A DNA stretch of 64,000 nt, taken from NCBI RefSeq assembly GCF_020379485.1, contig NC_063447.1:54115452-54179451 (forward strand), in the 5' to 3' direction. This DNA is from Brassica napus. Its lineage: Eukaryota; Streptophyta; Magnoliopsida; Brassicales; Brassicaceae. Numbering within the stretch: position 1 is the first letter of the stretch; each line of letters starts with the position of its first letter. This document shows, one piece after another, positions 1-12,410 of this stretch. The translations under genes and the position numbers were made by a program. The notes under the pieces are model-generated. The model was not told where the DNA came from and ran no database searches. It saw nothing but the letters and a program-made list of their open reading frames with translations.

Positions 1-191
1 ATGAGTATTAATGTTTTTTACTAAATGACAATTTTGTAATATTAAGTTTGTAGGACATGTTATTATAACTAGCTATAACTTTGTTGTCTAATGTATACAT
101 CAAATAGTTGAACATGTAAGAAAAAGTGATATATACTATGGAAATTTTATATATACCATTTCACTCAGTAGAATTAAGAAGTGATAGTTTA

Positions 192-575
192 TTAAGCAAG
201 TTGGTATACATCATTTTATAAAATTAAAATCCAACTAGCATCTGTCAGTCAATATAGGAACTCTGTCTATATTACCGATGGGCGTTAACCCTAGTTTTTC
301 TCAAGTAATTCTTGGACAGTGTCCCAAATCTTAAAACAAAGCAGACTACTTAATGGTAGATCCTAGAGGATTAAGCCACGTCCACCCCCCTCCCACCCAC
401 CAAGCTAATCAGATGTGCAGTATCCACCTACAATATTTGAAATCATTCTTCAAATCACCACTTATTAACTACTATGTACTTATTATCTCGTGTTTCACGT
501 GAGAATACGTTTTTTTGTTGTTGAGACATATGGAAGTTTGAAACAATAGTCTGTGAAGTATATGTATATGTACCC
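192..575. repeat. Distal 5' flank of the phospholipase gene, copy 1
   Basis: This stretch is repeated, diverged but clearly collinear, at about 11039-11400 inside the phospholipase intron. Shared landmarks are the 'gggcgttaaccctag' block, the 'gattaagccacgt' block and the 'cgtgtttcacgtgag' block. It therefore marks one end of an old tandem duplication. In copy 1 about 4.7 kb of other DNA lies between this block and the proximal promoter; in copy 2 the two are almost adjacent. Confidence 0.8.
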
Positions 576-884
576 GCGTAAAGTCAAAATTACTCCATCC
601 GGATACAAATGTACGATGTTCTATCTTTTTATTTTGTATATAACTGTATGATGTTTTGAGATATAATTAATGTATTTATTTTTAAAATTTAAACATAAAT
701 TAAAAAGTAAAATTATAAGTGGTGAAACTTTATTGATATAACCAAAAAGTAACAATTAAAATAGTGTATTTATTATTTCTTAATATGCGTGTAAAACCTT
801 AAACATCGTACATTTAAATCTAGAGGGAGTATTTTACAACCTGAATCCTATCGCAATGTCTGCTTATTGCTCTTTAATCATTAA

Positions 885-930
885 TAGATCATTTTCCGCG
901 CTACGCGCGGATAAGTGCCTTTAAATTTTT
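885..930 (-). mobile_element. Degenerate Helitron 3' end
   Basis: A GC-rich hairpin (ccgcgctacgcgcgg) lies about ten bases from a degenerate CTAG-like end (atag) in otherwise AT-rich DNA. This is the signature of Brassicaceae Helitron 3' termini read on the minus strand. The matching 5' end was not found, so the element's extent is unknown. Confidence 0.4.
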
Positions 931-1668
931 ACAAATGTATGTTGTATAAATATCAGATATTGTAGAATTATTTTAATTTTTAAACTCATTTTGAATTATA
1001 ATGGTAGCATGTAAGATAGTTATTTTGGAATTATTTTGTTTGTATACAGGTTTAAATAAAAAATCAAAATTGTTATAGATAAATGTATATGAAATTTCTT
1101 CTTTCCAATAACACACTTATAAATATCATGCTAAGTTTACGTCATCAATTTGAAATCAATTGTGGAATGCCAGTTTTAAGACTGAAACCATTTTGAATAT
1201 GTTTGGTATTGCAATATTGAATTAAGTAAAAAAAATAATAATATATAACATAACATGAATTATAATTATGAAAATATATTTTGTTATATTGCTTTTATTT
1301 TATCATTTTGCTATGTTTCTTTATTTTATTTAGAATGTCTTAACCTTTTTATTGTAGAGGCTGTTCATTAATATAAATTAATTTTTAACGCAATAGATGT
1401 ATTTTATTATTTGAAAATTATCTTTTTAGTACAATATGACATATAAATATTAGTGTGCAGTTAATTATTCCTCTAAGTTTAATCATAACTTATTGTTATT
1501 CTGATAATATTTAACATATTATTGTTTGGCTATATGACCATCAAACACATGAATTTTAAGAACTTAACCTGATTTTGCATTTGTGTCTTTGCCATCGTTC
1601 TTGAAAACCTAAATTTGTGAATTGTGGTGGAATTTATTGTGTTTTAAACATATACAATCATCATTTTA

Positions 1669-2227
1669 CAGTAGAACCTCTATAAATTAATACTCGATAA
1701 ATTAATAATCTCTATAAATTAATAAATTTCGTCGGTCCCAACTTGGACCAATGTAAAATATGACACAAATCGATAAAATAAAAAGATAATAATATTTTTA
1801 AAACTCTCATGTAAATATATAGTCCCATTAAAATCTTAAATTGCTAATCTATCTCTATATATTTTATATAAGTACAAACTAAACATTATATTGTTGGTTT
1901 TATATTCACAATGAAAATATTTCTAGTTTTCTTAATATTTTAATATATTTTGATAATATTTAGTAAAAATATATCAAAAATCACATAACAATTCGATGAA
2001 ACATAAAATATACACCAAATAAGATAATAAAATATATATGAAAGTTAAATTTATAAAATTTAAATATTTTATATACGGTAAAAAACAAATATTTTCTTAT
2101 TTTATTAATAAAATAGAAAAAATAGAAAGAAAAAAAATCTAAAAAGGAAAACTTTTGTAAATTAATATTTCTGTAAATTAATAAAATTTTAAAGTCCCAA
2201 CATTATTTAATTATAGAGGTTCTACTG
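1669..2227. mobile_element. Emigrant-like Tc1/mariner MITE
   Basis: A 559-bp AT-rich element begins cagtagaacctctataaatt and ends with the inverted copy (...atagaggttctactg). It is flanked on both sides by TA, the target duplication of Tc1/mariner elements. The termini match the Emigrant/Lemi1 pogo-like MITE family of dicots as I know it. No coding sequence is visible. The internal sequence carries further copies of the terminal 'tctataaattaata' motif. Confidence 0.8.
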
Positions 2228-2950
2228 TACTTCCTCTTCTAAATGTATCTCTCGGTATGATGATAATCGTGAAAGAAGTGTTACTAACTCACTATAGTAT
2301 TTTATAGCTAAAAGGACCTTATTTTTAAACATATAAATTTGGTGCAAAAGGTTATTGAGAATGTTAAAACTTTTTTTTGTCTCAATATTAAAATGTGAAA
2401 ACTCAATTAAATTGTTTAATGATGATGGCTCGAATAGTATAAATTTTCAATCAAATTTTCTTTGTAACTTAACAAAACTATTTTGTTGGTATATAAGGCA
2501 AGAGTAAAAAAGAGTGTCATAATCCAACAAAATGAGAAAATACAACCTTGCTAAGTCGGTAAACTGAATCAATTGCATATATTTAATACTACTGAGTGCG
2601 AATTAAATAAAACCCACTTCTGAAATAAAAATGGTATAAGTTTTATTTTTAAGAAAACAGAAATGGTATATACCCTTTTGTTATAACACAAATTGTTGAA
2701 AGTATATTCCAAATTGGACAGAATAGTCTTTTGACGTGGGGAAAATGATCTATACCATTTTTACGAAAACATTTGTTTAAGAACATCTAGTACATATATA
2801 CTGCATATATACTGTACTGATTTAAAACAGCAAATGCCAATATCTGAAGTTTACACTATGCACATTTTTGAACTGAAACATGCATTTTACGGAGACTAAC
2901 AAAAAACACATTCGAAAAGTATTTCTACGTTTTCACAGGAGAGCAAGGAA

Positions 2951-3310
2951 ATGAGGAAAAGCAGTAGCACAACTTTGTTTTTACTCTTCTGTTTCCTTGT
3001 TGCTTCTACTTTGGTGAAAACTACGGCTTGGGTTCTACAGCCAGTCATACCACCACGCTGGATCTGTCATATCTACTGTCATCGCCGACAGTTTCGTCGT
3101 GACCATAGCATTATTGCGTCATTGCTTCGTTTGCACTTTCATGATTGCTTTCTCACGGTTTGTAAGCTTCTCATTGTGTTGGAATAAATACATATGGACT
3201 TAGTAATGTATGTAGAAGTAATTTACATTGATCAAGCAATGTTATGAATGATTGTGTAGGGTTGTTATGAATGATTGTGTAGGGTTGTGAGGCTTCCCTC
3301 TTCATTAGCC
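2951..3310 (+). pseudogene. Class III peroxidase 5' fragment (pseudogene)
   Basis: The ORF at 2951-3187 starts with a secretion signal (MRKSSSTTLFLLFCFLVAS). It ends in the distal-haem motif of plant peroxidases, ASLLRLHFHDCF, with the catalytic Arg and His. In this family the first intron follows this motif at HDCFVN/G, and a GT occurs here at the expected place. A second-exon start reading GCEASL follows an AG near 3280. The stretch between the signal peptide and ASLLRLHF has lost the usual family sequence, and exon 2 stops being recognisable after a few codons; the proximal haem-binding half is missing. A 23-bp tandem duplication (gttatgaatgattgtgtaggg) lies just before the exon 2 remnant. 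I infer a decayed gene fragment. Confidence 0.75.
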
Positions 3311-3805
3311 CCAGACCTGGGAGGCCATAAGTGAAAAGCACATGACTAAATTAAAAATCAGATCAAATGCCAAGGCCAGTTAATTTTTTTTTGTAAACGA
3401 ACCTGCCTTTCATTTGGTTCCTTAACGAAGCAGAGGAGGATTGTTTTCGCATTGATATCAAGTTAATAGAGGCATCTCACGACTTATGGAAACGTTCATA
3501 CGCTTTGCATCCTCATAGCAGAGCATTTGGTCGTTGTACCACAACTCTAAATCTAGCTTTCCGCTATTGCAAAACATGTTCGGAAATGGAACTCATGTTT
3601 TCACCTAGTTAAATATCAAGAGATATATAATTTGACAGTTAATGATATGAATCGTATAATATGAAAATCATATATGTCATGACATGTATCTAAACTGAAT
3701 CTTACATAGCACAAATCAGGGTATGCATTTTATAACATTTTCTTTGAATGGATGAAACACATTTAAACAATTTCAATTTTCATAGAAAATATATTCATAT
3801 ACAAA

Positions 3806-5160
3806 TTATACTAAACACTTAGCCTCTCGAACCCAACCATCTACATAAATCATCATCATCATTCCCAAGTAAGCAATTCCACCGAGAGAGTTGCTCTTTC
3901 CTCTTAGCCTTGGTCCAACAATGATGAACCGGTGCTTTAGGAAACTCAACGTCTTCCAATTGATAGCTCGAGACCAACTTGGTTTAAAAAAACTCAAGTT
4001 ATGGAAAATGTAACTCTTTAGCTATCAAACTCTGTTACACTATCAAAATTACTATAAGAATTTTGGAAATCAATTAGATAAAAAAGATATTGTGGTGATA
4101 GTTTAACTTACAACTTCTCTGATTGATTTGGATAAAATGAGTAGGTTCTTCAGGTCTTTTTGATCTACATCACAAATCAGTCAAATAAGCTTAGCAAGAG
4201 TTCTTGTGGCAGAAATTGAAAACAAAAATTGTCAAAAGATAAGAAACATTCAGCTTTCTGCTACTTTGTCTCTTCACCGGTGGTGATTCAGATGCCGTAA
4301 ACTCTAATCTGATCTAGACAACGGATTCTGATCATAATCATAACTATCATGATCTCATCACAGCAATGAAATCCATATTCTCGCCTCGGCTTCCACTTCC
4401 TCGGTATCTAAATCAAACCTTGTACGCTGATTAATTAACTTCCACTTGAGAAATGTCCTTTATAAAACTGCATATATATATTCACAGTACCTCATAGAAA
4501 ATGAACTCCGCACTAACAATGAGATGACCTGACCTGACCTGACCTGCTTCATAAGAAAATTCGAGGCTCTTGAATTTGGTTGAGATCGATAAAACATGTT
4601 TGTCATGATACAAAATAAACTTGGAATGAACTTCTTCTGACAAAGAGTTCCTTTTGATAGTTCCCATCAGACCATTAATCACCTGATTCACGGATAGAGA
4701 CTGGCTCCTGAGAAAGCATGCTTGTGTCTGGAAACAGAAACCATAGATACAAATGTCTAAAAAAATATATAAAAGAGAGATCGTAAGGCGAGTAAGAGGG
4801 TAATGAATCACAAAATAATTTGTGTTTGGGGTTCTTACTTGGTTCTCTATCGCTTTGATAGGAAATAATAACACAGCATCAGAGTTTCATTGAAGATCTA
4901 AGGTCTTCGACTTTGTAATGCAATTTGTTGTATGGAGGTCGTAGATCGTTGTTCGATGAAAGCTTTGATGTAGGGTTTATATCAGGAGAGAAAGAAAGGG
5001 AGATGAAAAGATAAAATATCTTTATTAAGATAGGTATAAACAACAAAATTGAATGAGTGTGGTTGGGTGGTGGTGATAACTCCACATAAACGTTGGATTG
5101 CAGAAGTCGGAAACGATGATCGTGAATATGAAGAGTTTGTGACGGCTTAAGACGCAGAGT
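3806..5160 (-). other. Unrecognised region, possibly a decayed minus-strand gene
   Basis: Several short open stretches lie on the minus strand (3806-3997, 4482-4874, 4879-5085). They are preceded by a pyrimidine-rich, promoter-like segment with a possible TATA box (gatataaacc) near 4975. No domain was recognised and the open stretches do not join into one convincing reading frame. A short 'gacct' tandem repeat (four units) lies near 4530. It could be a decayed gene, a non-coding transcript or chance ORFs. The region is absent from the second copy of the flank at 11.0-11.6 kb. Confidence 0.25.
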
Positions 5161-5319
5161 GTTTGTAACGAAGTTTGGGCTGGTTAAAAATGGACCATGA
5201 CTTATTTATATTTTGAACCCACATGAATTGATTTTCGAATAACAAAAGAATGATGTGGCGATTTGGAAGCTTTCTATTGGGTGATTTTCCGATCCGACGT
5301 GACATAGTTCACCTTTTAG

Positions 5320-5556
5320 CAATGTAAGATTATGCCACTTTATAACTCCTATGCCGCTTCATAACTCCCTCCAGTAGAAATTTATTAGTATTAGAAATGT
5401 GAACTAATTATTTTAATAATGCTGATCATGACTTATAAGAAAAAACAATATCAAGTGTGTATGCACGTAATCGAGTGCAATTTCTTTATTGAATGTTAGT
5501 AGCAATACCATTGATGTGTATGGCCTCTATATAAGAAGCATGGTCCTATGCCATTT
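5320..5556. repeat. Proximal promoter of the phospholipase gene, copy 1
   Basis: The segment with 'tcaagtgtgtatgcacgtaa' and 'gttagtagcaataccattga' recurs at about 11440-11638 in the intron. The copy ends within the region that corresponds to the 5' UTR and is joined there directly to a copy of intron sequence. The TATA box is intact here and destroyed in the intronic copy. Confidence 0.8.
5527..5535 (+). promoter_or_regulatory. TATA box of the phospholipase gene
   Basis: CTATATAAG lies about 50 bases before the chosen ATG at 5585. An earlier in-frame ATG at 5489 lies upstream of this TATA box and so is unlikely to be in the transcript, which supports the start at 5585. Confidence 0.7.
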
Positions 5557-5584
5557 GGAAACGAAGCTTTCTAGCTTCTCAACA

Positions 5585-7837
5585 ATGGCGACCATTCCTT
5601 CTCACAACCTTCTCACGAAGAACTATCACTCTTCTTCGCCGTTCAAAACCACCAGCTCCTCTGAACCTTCTTTCATTCATCTCCCGGAGAAAAGATCCCG
5701 AGTAGCTGCAAAAGCTTCTCTCTCTAGAACCAACGAGGCTTCTTTATCCGCCGTCATCTCCAGGCTCGAGCGCGAAAGGCAAGGATTAACCGACGGCGGC
5801 GGAGAACAGTGGCGTACGGCGGAGGATTTTCGCCGGCGCGACAAGAAAACCGAGGAAGAGAGGAGGCTTAGAGACACGTGGCGTAAGATCCAAGGAGAAG
5901 ACGATTGGGCCGGGCTAACTGATCCAATGGACCCGGTTCTAAGATCGGAGCTGATCCGTTACGGCGAAATGGCTCAGGCCTGTTACGACGCCTTCGACTT
6001 CGATCCTTCCTCGAGGTACTGCGGCAGCTCCAGATTCTCCCGCCACGAGTTTTTCGATTCCCTTGGGATGAAGGGATCGGGATACGAGGTGGCGCGTTAC
6101 CTCTACGCGACGTCGAACATCAACCTCCCCAACTTCTTCTCGAAATCGAGGTGGTCGAAAGTGTGGAGCAAAAACGCTAACTGGATGGGATACGTCGCCG
6201 TTTCGGATGACGAAGCCACGCGTCACCGTCTCGGACGCCGCGACATCGCGATCGCGTGGAGAGGAACCGTTACGCAGTTGGAATGGATCGCGGATCTTAA
6301 GGACTATTTAAAACCGGTATCCGGTAACAACCTCCGGTGCCCCGACCCGGCCGTTAAGGTCGAATCCGGGTTTTTGGATCTTTACACGGATAAGGACACG
6401 TCATGCAAATTCTCGAGATTTTCGGCGCGTGAGCAAGTCTTAGCGGAGGTGAAGCGTCTGGTGGAGAGATACGGCGACGATGAAGACGAGGAGCTGAGCA
6501 TCACCGTGACGGGACACAGTCTCGGCGGCGCGCTGGCGATACTGAGCGCGTACGACGTGGCGGAGATGGGGTTGAATCGGAGTCGGAGCGGGAAGGTGAT
6601 TCCGGTGACGGTTTTGACTTACGGTGGGCCGCGCGTGGGAAACGTGAGGTTCAAGGAGAGGTTGAAGGAGCTGGGAGTGAAGGTGATGAGAGTGGTGAAC
6701 GTGCACGACGTCGTTCCGAAATCGCCGGGGCTATTTCTGAACGAGCGTGCTCCGCACGCGGTGATGAAAATAGCCGAGGGGTTGCCGTGGTGTTACTGCC
6801 ACGTGGGGGAGGAGCTGGCGCTGGATCACCAGAACTCGCCGTTCCTTAAGTCCTCCGTTGATCCTTCTAATGCTCATAACCTCGAGGCTCTACTCCATCT
6901 CCTTGACGGGTGAGTCCTCTATTTTAATATTATTATTACTATTTATGTAACATAATTTTTTACACATAAAAACAAGATTAATATTTTTGCATACTAAAAT
7001 AACTACAAATATGCGAAAAATAACATTAAAATAAAAATAATTTGATAAAATCAATAATTAACTAATAAAAATATATCAAAATTTTAGGTTTTAAAAACAT
7101 TCGTTTAGAAATAGATAAAATAATTGTATTTTTTGGTGTTCTAATACTCAAATATTCGCATAAGTTCCTAAATTAAAATAAATTTAAGATTTGTAAAGCA
7201 AATATATAATTAGCAAGTTAATTGGATGCTCCACATTTACAGTCTTTGTGGCAATTTTTTAAAAAAGACGGAAACGTATGATAGTGACTATGGTTAGATG
7301 ATATGATTGAAAGGCCGATAAAATTAAAAATTGATATGATTTAGATAGTGAGACTTTATAAAACTAATAAAATAAACTGGTAAGTTGAATAAAAGTCGTA
7401 TAGAAATTTTGTTTTATTATCTCCAGAAGTTAAAAACGACAAAATTTAAGCCGTGGGAAATATAGAATGGACAAGATAACCAATTCTATTATTCGAAGAT
7501 ACGACGATATTCACATTAAATATTTGATAATACAAAAAAGTTTAGAATTGGGATCTTCTGAATGTTAAACGACTTTGTGCTATGTTGCCATTGGTGCATG
7601 ACCTTTTCTACAAACGTTTAATTGTAATATATAAGTTGAATCATCTTCTTCTTTTTACGGCAAGTTGAGTAATTCAAATTCTCTTGTTGGTTACTGCTGA
7701 TTTATTTGTAATAAACTTTACAAAACCTACGGAATACTGAAAACAGTGAAAAATGGCATCACTACGTTGTAAGAAAAAACAAAAAAAACAATACTGTATT
7801 TTCTAAAAAGGAGAAATACAACAATATTAATAATCAA

Positions 7838-7884
<47 letters not shown>

Positions 7885-10800
7885 TTTTCAAATAATATCA
7901 ACACTAGATCTCGATTCGCGCAACCGCGCGGATATTTGTTTTCATTTATTTTTATATAAACATTTTTTTTTCAATTCTAAATTAGTATTATAATGTATTT
8001 AAGGTGTGTTTATCATTTTTTAAAACATAATAATTTTACCATATTTTTTTTATTGTGTCCATAATCACGAAGGAGTTGTAATTGTGTAATTTCTTTTATA
8101 TATTCTACTACTATAACATAAAATACTTAAGGAGTCGTAATCCTCAAGCCAGTTTTTTTTGAAAAAATCGTATCTATTGAGATATTTTGAGATTATACTT
8201 GCTTTTCAAATTAAAAGAAACTAGGATAAGACCCGCGCCTTGCGCGGGATTAAGTTATTATTTTTATTATATTTTGGAGAATGAAACAATAGTTTGGCTT
8301 CATTTGGATTACGGGTGTTCAACCCGGATATCGGGTTAGTTTCGGTTCGGTTCGGTTTTTTTCGGTATTTGGTTAGTAAAATATAACTACTATTCTAAAT
8401 CAATATTTACTTTGACTTTAGTCTTTCACATACTTTTGAAAGATTTCAACTGGACGACTAAATTGATCAGCCAATCTTGTTGCTTTAAATCATTAGTGTT
8501 TATATATATATATTATTTAGTTTGAATATTTATTAAATAAAAATTCATATGCGTTATATTTTATGATCATTTGTAACTTATTATAACAAAAAAATAATCT
8601 ATTGATCACAAAATTTTCAGAGTGGGAATATTCAAATTTCTAATAATATATAGACATTTTGAAAAATTCAAATATAACATATAAGAAAAAATATAAATGT
8701 TTTTATTATATATTTAATGTGATTTTTTAATATCTTTCAATAATATAAAATTAAAAAAAAGAACTAAGACCAAAATTGTTATCAAATATTTATTATTCAT
8801 AATAATTAATTTTCATATATACGTTAATCATATTAGGTAATTTCGTAGCTTCTAATTAAGGAAAGTGCAAAAAAAAATTTGGTAGATTATTTATCAATTC
8901 GATAGTTAGTTTAATAAAAAATATAATGTAAGTCAAGATGGACCAACCTATTTTTCTAAGAATAGTATATTTTATATAGTCATTTATTAAATGAGAATTT
9001 ATAATCATACAGTTCTATGATCATTCATATCATTTTATAACTGAATATTTAAATCATCGATAACAAAAATTTCAATGTGAAATCTTTAATAAGTTTATAA
9101 TTTATAAATGTTTTTGAAAATTCATTGAAAGTTTTAATATTAAAATATTTATGTAATCTTATGGTATATAGTATAATCTATATATATATATATAAATATA
9201 TATGTTTATTATTAAATGATATTTTTTACTCATATGGTTTTAAAATAATGTGTATCTTCTTATAATATTAAATAAAAGTTCATATTAATACAATTTTATG
9301 ATCATTTGTAACTTATTATGACAAAAAAAATAATCTATTGATCACAAAATTTTCAGAGTGGGGATCTTCAAATTTCTAATAATTTATAGACGTTTTGAAA
9401 AATTCAAAATATAACATATAAGAAAAATTATAAATGTTTTTATTATATATTAATGTGATTTTTAAATATATTTTAATAATATAAAATTAAAAAAAGAACT
9501 AAGATACAAAAATTGTTATCAAATATTTATTATTCATTATAATTAATTTTCACATATACGTTAATCATATTAGGTAATTTCGTAGCTTTTATTTAAGGAA
9601 AGTGCAAAATTTTTTGGTACGTTATTTATCAATTCGATAGTTAGTTTAATAAAAAGTGTAATATAAGTTAAGATGGACCAACCTATTTTTCTAGGAATAG
9701 TATATTTTGTATAGTTATTTATTAAATAAGAATTTATAATCATACGGTTCTATGATCGTTCATATCGTTTTATAACAAAATATTTAAATCATCGATAACA
9801 AAATTTTCAATCTGAAATCTTTAATAAGTTTATAATTTATAAATGTTCTTGAAAATTCATTGAAAGTTTTAATATTAAAATATTTATGTAATCTTATGGT
9901 ATATAGTGTTTAATATATATATATATATATATATTTTTTATTTATTATTAAATGATATTTTTTACTCATATGGTTTTAAAATCATGTGTATCTTCTTATA
10001 CTAAAAATGTTAAACCATTGATCATTAATTTTTAACATAATAATTTTAATAGTTTTAGTCATTTATTGTCGTTTTTAAAAATTCAAAATATAACATATAC
10101 GAAAAAATCTAAATTTTATTTTTATAGCTAATTTGATTGTTTAATTTATTTTAATAATATAAAATTAAACAAAAAATGATGGAGGAGATATACATTGTTA
10201 TCAAATCTTTATTATTAAACTCATTAATTGTCATATATATATTAGTCATTTATGGTAATTCCGTAGGTTTTATTTAAGGAAAGAAAATATCATATCATAT
10301 CATTATATCATATAGTTTGACCAACTTATGTATCTAACAACATATAAAAATCGAATGTGGACCTACTTATTTTTCAATTGAATGTAATTGACTACCTAAT
10401 TGAGTGCCACCTATGCATTGGGGCCTCTTTTAATTAATACAAAATTGAGGTTACATCTTTTCAAATGTTCCTCAATTAATATATAAGGGATTACGACTAC
10501 TTAGATTTTATGATTATAGTTGCTTTTCAAGAAATAAATATTATTTAATGCTGGTTATCCAAAACAAAATAGTGGTCGAGATTTTAGTGGTTAAGTACAT
10601 TCAATAAGTTGCAGATTACAATTCTATTTATTGGAAGATAATTAATGATGGTTATTCAAAACAGAATTTTAGGAATATTGCTAGGCATAATAATAATAAG
10701 ATTAGAGATTATATGTAATATGACTTTATAGAAATAAATCCATTATGTCTATTTTTTAAAAAAATCACACATGAATAAAGGTTGTGACTTCTGTTTTAAG

Positions 10801-12410
10801 TTATAAGATTCAAGAAATTGGCAAATAATAACTAGACATTTGTATAGATTCAACGGCTAAACGAAAATTATCCGGAGCATAAATAGACCGAGACTAAAGC
10901 ATTGACAAAGTATTTGTTTATTTATTATATATTAGATATTAATATTTATATCAGATATCTTAATTTCGTAGATTTAATTATAAAAATTATTTTAGTGAAT
11001 TATAAAAATTAAATAGACAAAAAACGAAATTATACATCAAGTTGGTATACATCATTTTATAGAACTAACATCTAACGAGCATCCGTCAGTGAATATTGGA
11101 TCCCTGTCTATATTTCGGATGGGCGTTAACCCTAGTTTTTAAAAGTAATTCTTGGACGGTGTTCCGAATCTTAAAACAAATCAAACTACTTGATGGTAGA
11201 ACCTAGTGGATTAAGCCACGTACCCCACCCACCAAGCTAGTCAGCTGTGCAGTGTCCAACTACAATATTTGAAATCACTCTTCAAATTACCAGTTTACCA
11301 CTTAATTAATCTACTACTAGCATTTACTTACCTCGTGTTTCACGTGAGTATTACATTTTTGTTGCTAAACGCACATGAAACAATAATTTGTGAAAAATAT
11401 ATGCGCTCCCAAAGTTAAAATTTAGTTTATATCCGCCATTTAATCATATTATTAAGCCACTTCAAAACTCCCAACATCAGAAATTTATTATTTTAATAAT
11501 GCTATATGATCATGACTTGTCAATAAAAATAATATCAAGTGTGTATGCACGTAATCGAGTGCAATTTCTTTATTGAATGTTAGTAGCAATACCATTGATG
11601 TGTATGTCCTCCGGTCGTGTTGGTCCTATACCATTAAGATTTGAAAAGCAAATATATAATTAGCAAGTTAATTGGATGCTCCACATTTACAGTCTTTGTG
11701 ACAATTTAAAAAAAAGACAGAAACGTATGATAGTGACTATGGTTAGATGATATGATTTGAAAGGCCGACAAAATTAAAAATTGATATGCTTTAGACGGTG
11801 AGACTTTACAAAACTAATAAAATAAACTGGTAAGTTGAATAAAAGTCGTATAGAAATTTTATTTATTATCTCAAGAAGTTAAGAACGACAAAATTTAAGC
11901 CGTGGGAAATATAGAATGGACAAGATAACCAATTCTATTATTCGAAGATACGACGATATTCACATTAAATATTTGATAATACAAAAAAGTTTAGAATTGG
12001 GATCTTCTGGATTACGTCTATTTAAATAAATTTTATATGCGATATGATTGACCCGAGTATCACGTGAATGTCTGATTTAGTGATATGAAACTATACACTA
12101 GTACTACTATTAGTTATTAATGTTTCTTTGCTATTAAGTAACATGTATCAAACTCTTGGATGGCAGGTATCATGGAAAGGGGGAGAGATTTGTGCTGTCG
12201 AATGGGAGAGATCCAGCGTTAGTGAACAAAGCATCTGACTTTTTGAAAGAACACTTCATGGTTCCACCTTTTTGGCGACAAGATGCTAACAAAGGAATGG
12301 TGAGGAACAGTGAAGGTCGTTGGATTCAAGCCGAGCGTCTCCGGTCTGAGGATCATCATTCTCCTGACATCCACCACCACCTCTCCCAGCTCCGTCTTCT
12401 CCCTTCGTAA
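5585..12410 (+). CDS. Phospholipase A1-Igamma, chloroplastic (two exons)
   Basis: Plastid-targeted class 3 lipase that removes the sn-1 acyl chain of glycerolipids; relatives feed jasmonate synthesis and membrane lipid turnover. Exon 1 is 5585-6909 (donor GTGAGT), exon 2 is 12167-12410 (acceptor GGCAG); together they give 522 residues, close to the usual length. The N-terminus is Ser/Thr-rich, fitting a transit peptide. The nucleophile elbow GHSLGG has Ser at about residue 312, NVHDVVPKSPG is the likely catalytic Asp region, and a conserved C-terminal AHNLEALLHLLDGYHG spans the splice junction. Exon 2 carries FWRQDANKGM and DHHSPDIHHHLSQLR, conserved in the family. The best match I recall is the Arabidopsis PLA1-Igamma3 type (At2g30550). 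The 5.26-kb intron is unusual: it contains Helitrons and a partial second copy of this same gene's flank and intron. Splicing across it is inferred. Confidence 0.9.
7188..7560. repeat. Phospholipase intron segment, copy 1
   Basis: This intron segment recurs nearly base for base at about 11637-12008. Shared blocks include 'aattggatgctccacattta' and 'cgaagatacgacgatattca'. In the second copy it is fused directly to promoter and 5' UTR sequence, so exon 1 and the early intron are missing between them. Confidence 0.85.
7842..7880. repeat. (TA)n microsatellite
   Basis: About 19 uninterrupted TA dinucleotides inside the phospholipase intron, just before a Helitron terminus. Confidence 0.9.
7904..7940 (-). 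mobile_element. Helitron 3' terminus, minus strand
   Basis: A is followed by CTAG, about nine bases, then a GC-rich hairpin (cgcgcaaccgcgcgg). This is the reverse complement of a Helitron 3' end (hairpin, CTAG, inserted before T). The matching 5' end was not located, so only the terminus is annotated. Confidence 0.6.
8221..10490 (-). mobile_element. Non-autonomous Helitron in the phospholipase intron
   Basis: The element is bounded at 8221 by CTAG followed by a strong hairpin (cccgcgccttgcgcggg), the minus-strand 3' end. At 10490 it ends 'ataaggga', whose reverse complement TCCCTTAT is a typical Helitron 5' end. The flanking bases are A and T, as expected for insertion between A and T without target duplication. 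At 2,270 bp it encodes no Rep/helicase. Its interior is a direct tandem repeat with a 735-bp period. Confidence 0.7.
8520..10260. repeat. 735-bp tandem repeat inside the Helitron
   Basis: Blocks such as 'gatcatttgtaacttattat' (8565 and 9300) and 'gatggaccaacctatttttc' recur at a 735-bp spacing. There are two full units and a partial third from about 10006. The units differ by scattered substitutions and microsatellite length. Confidence 0.8.
11039..12008. repeat. Second copy of phospholipase 5' flank joined to intron
   Basis: Three collinear blocks match 192-575, 5320-5556 and 7188-7560 in that order. The second and third meet at about 11638, where 5' UTR sequence is joined to intron sequence, so exon 1 is precisely absent. 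The simplest reading is a tandem duplication of the gene followed by deletion of exon 1 from the downstream copy. The upstream copy lost its exon 2, and the two halves now act as one gene. Confidence 0.8.

Noticed and set aside
5489..5584. N-terminal extension of the phospholipase (upstream in-frame ATG)
   Set aside because: The upstream ATG lies before the TATA box at 5527-5535, and the family N-terminus matches from 5585.
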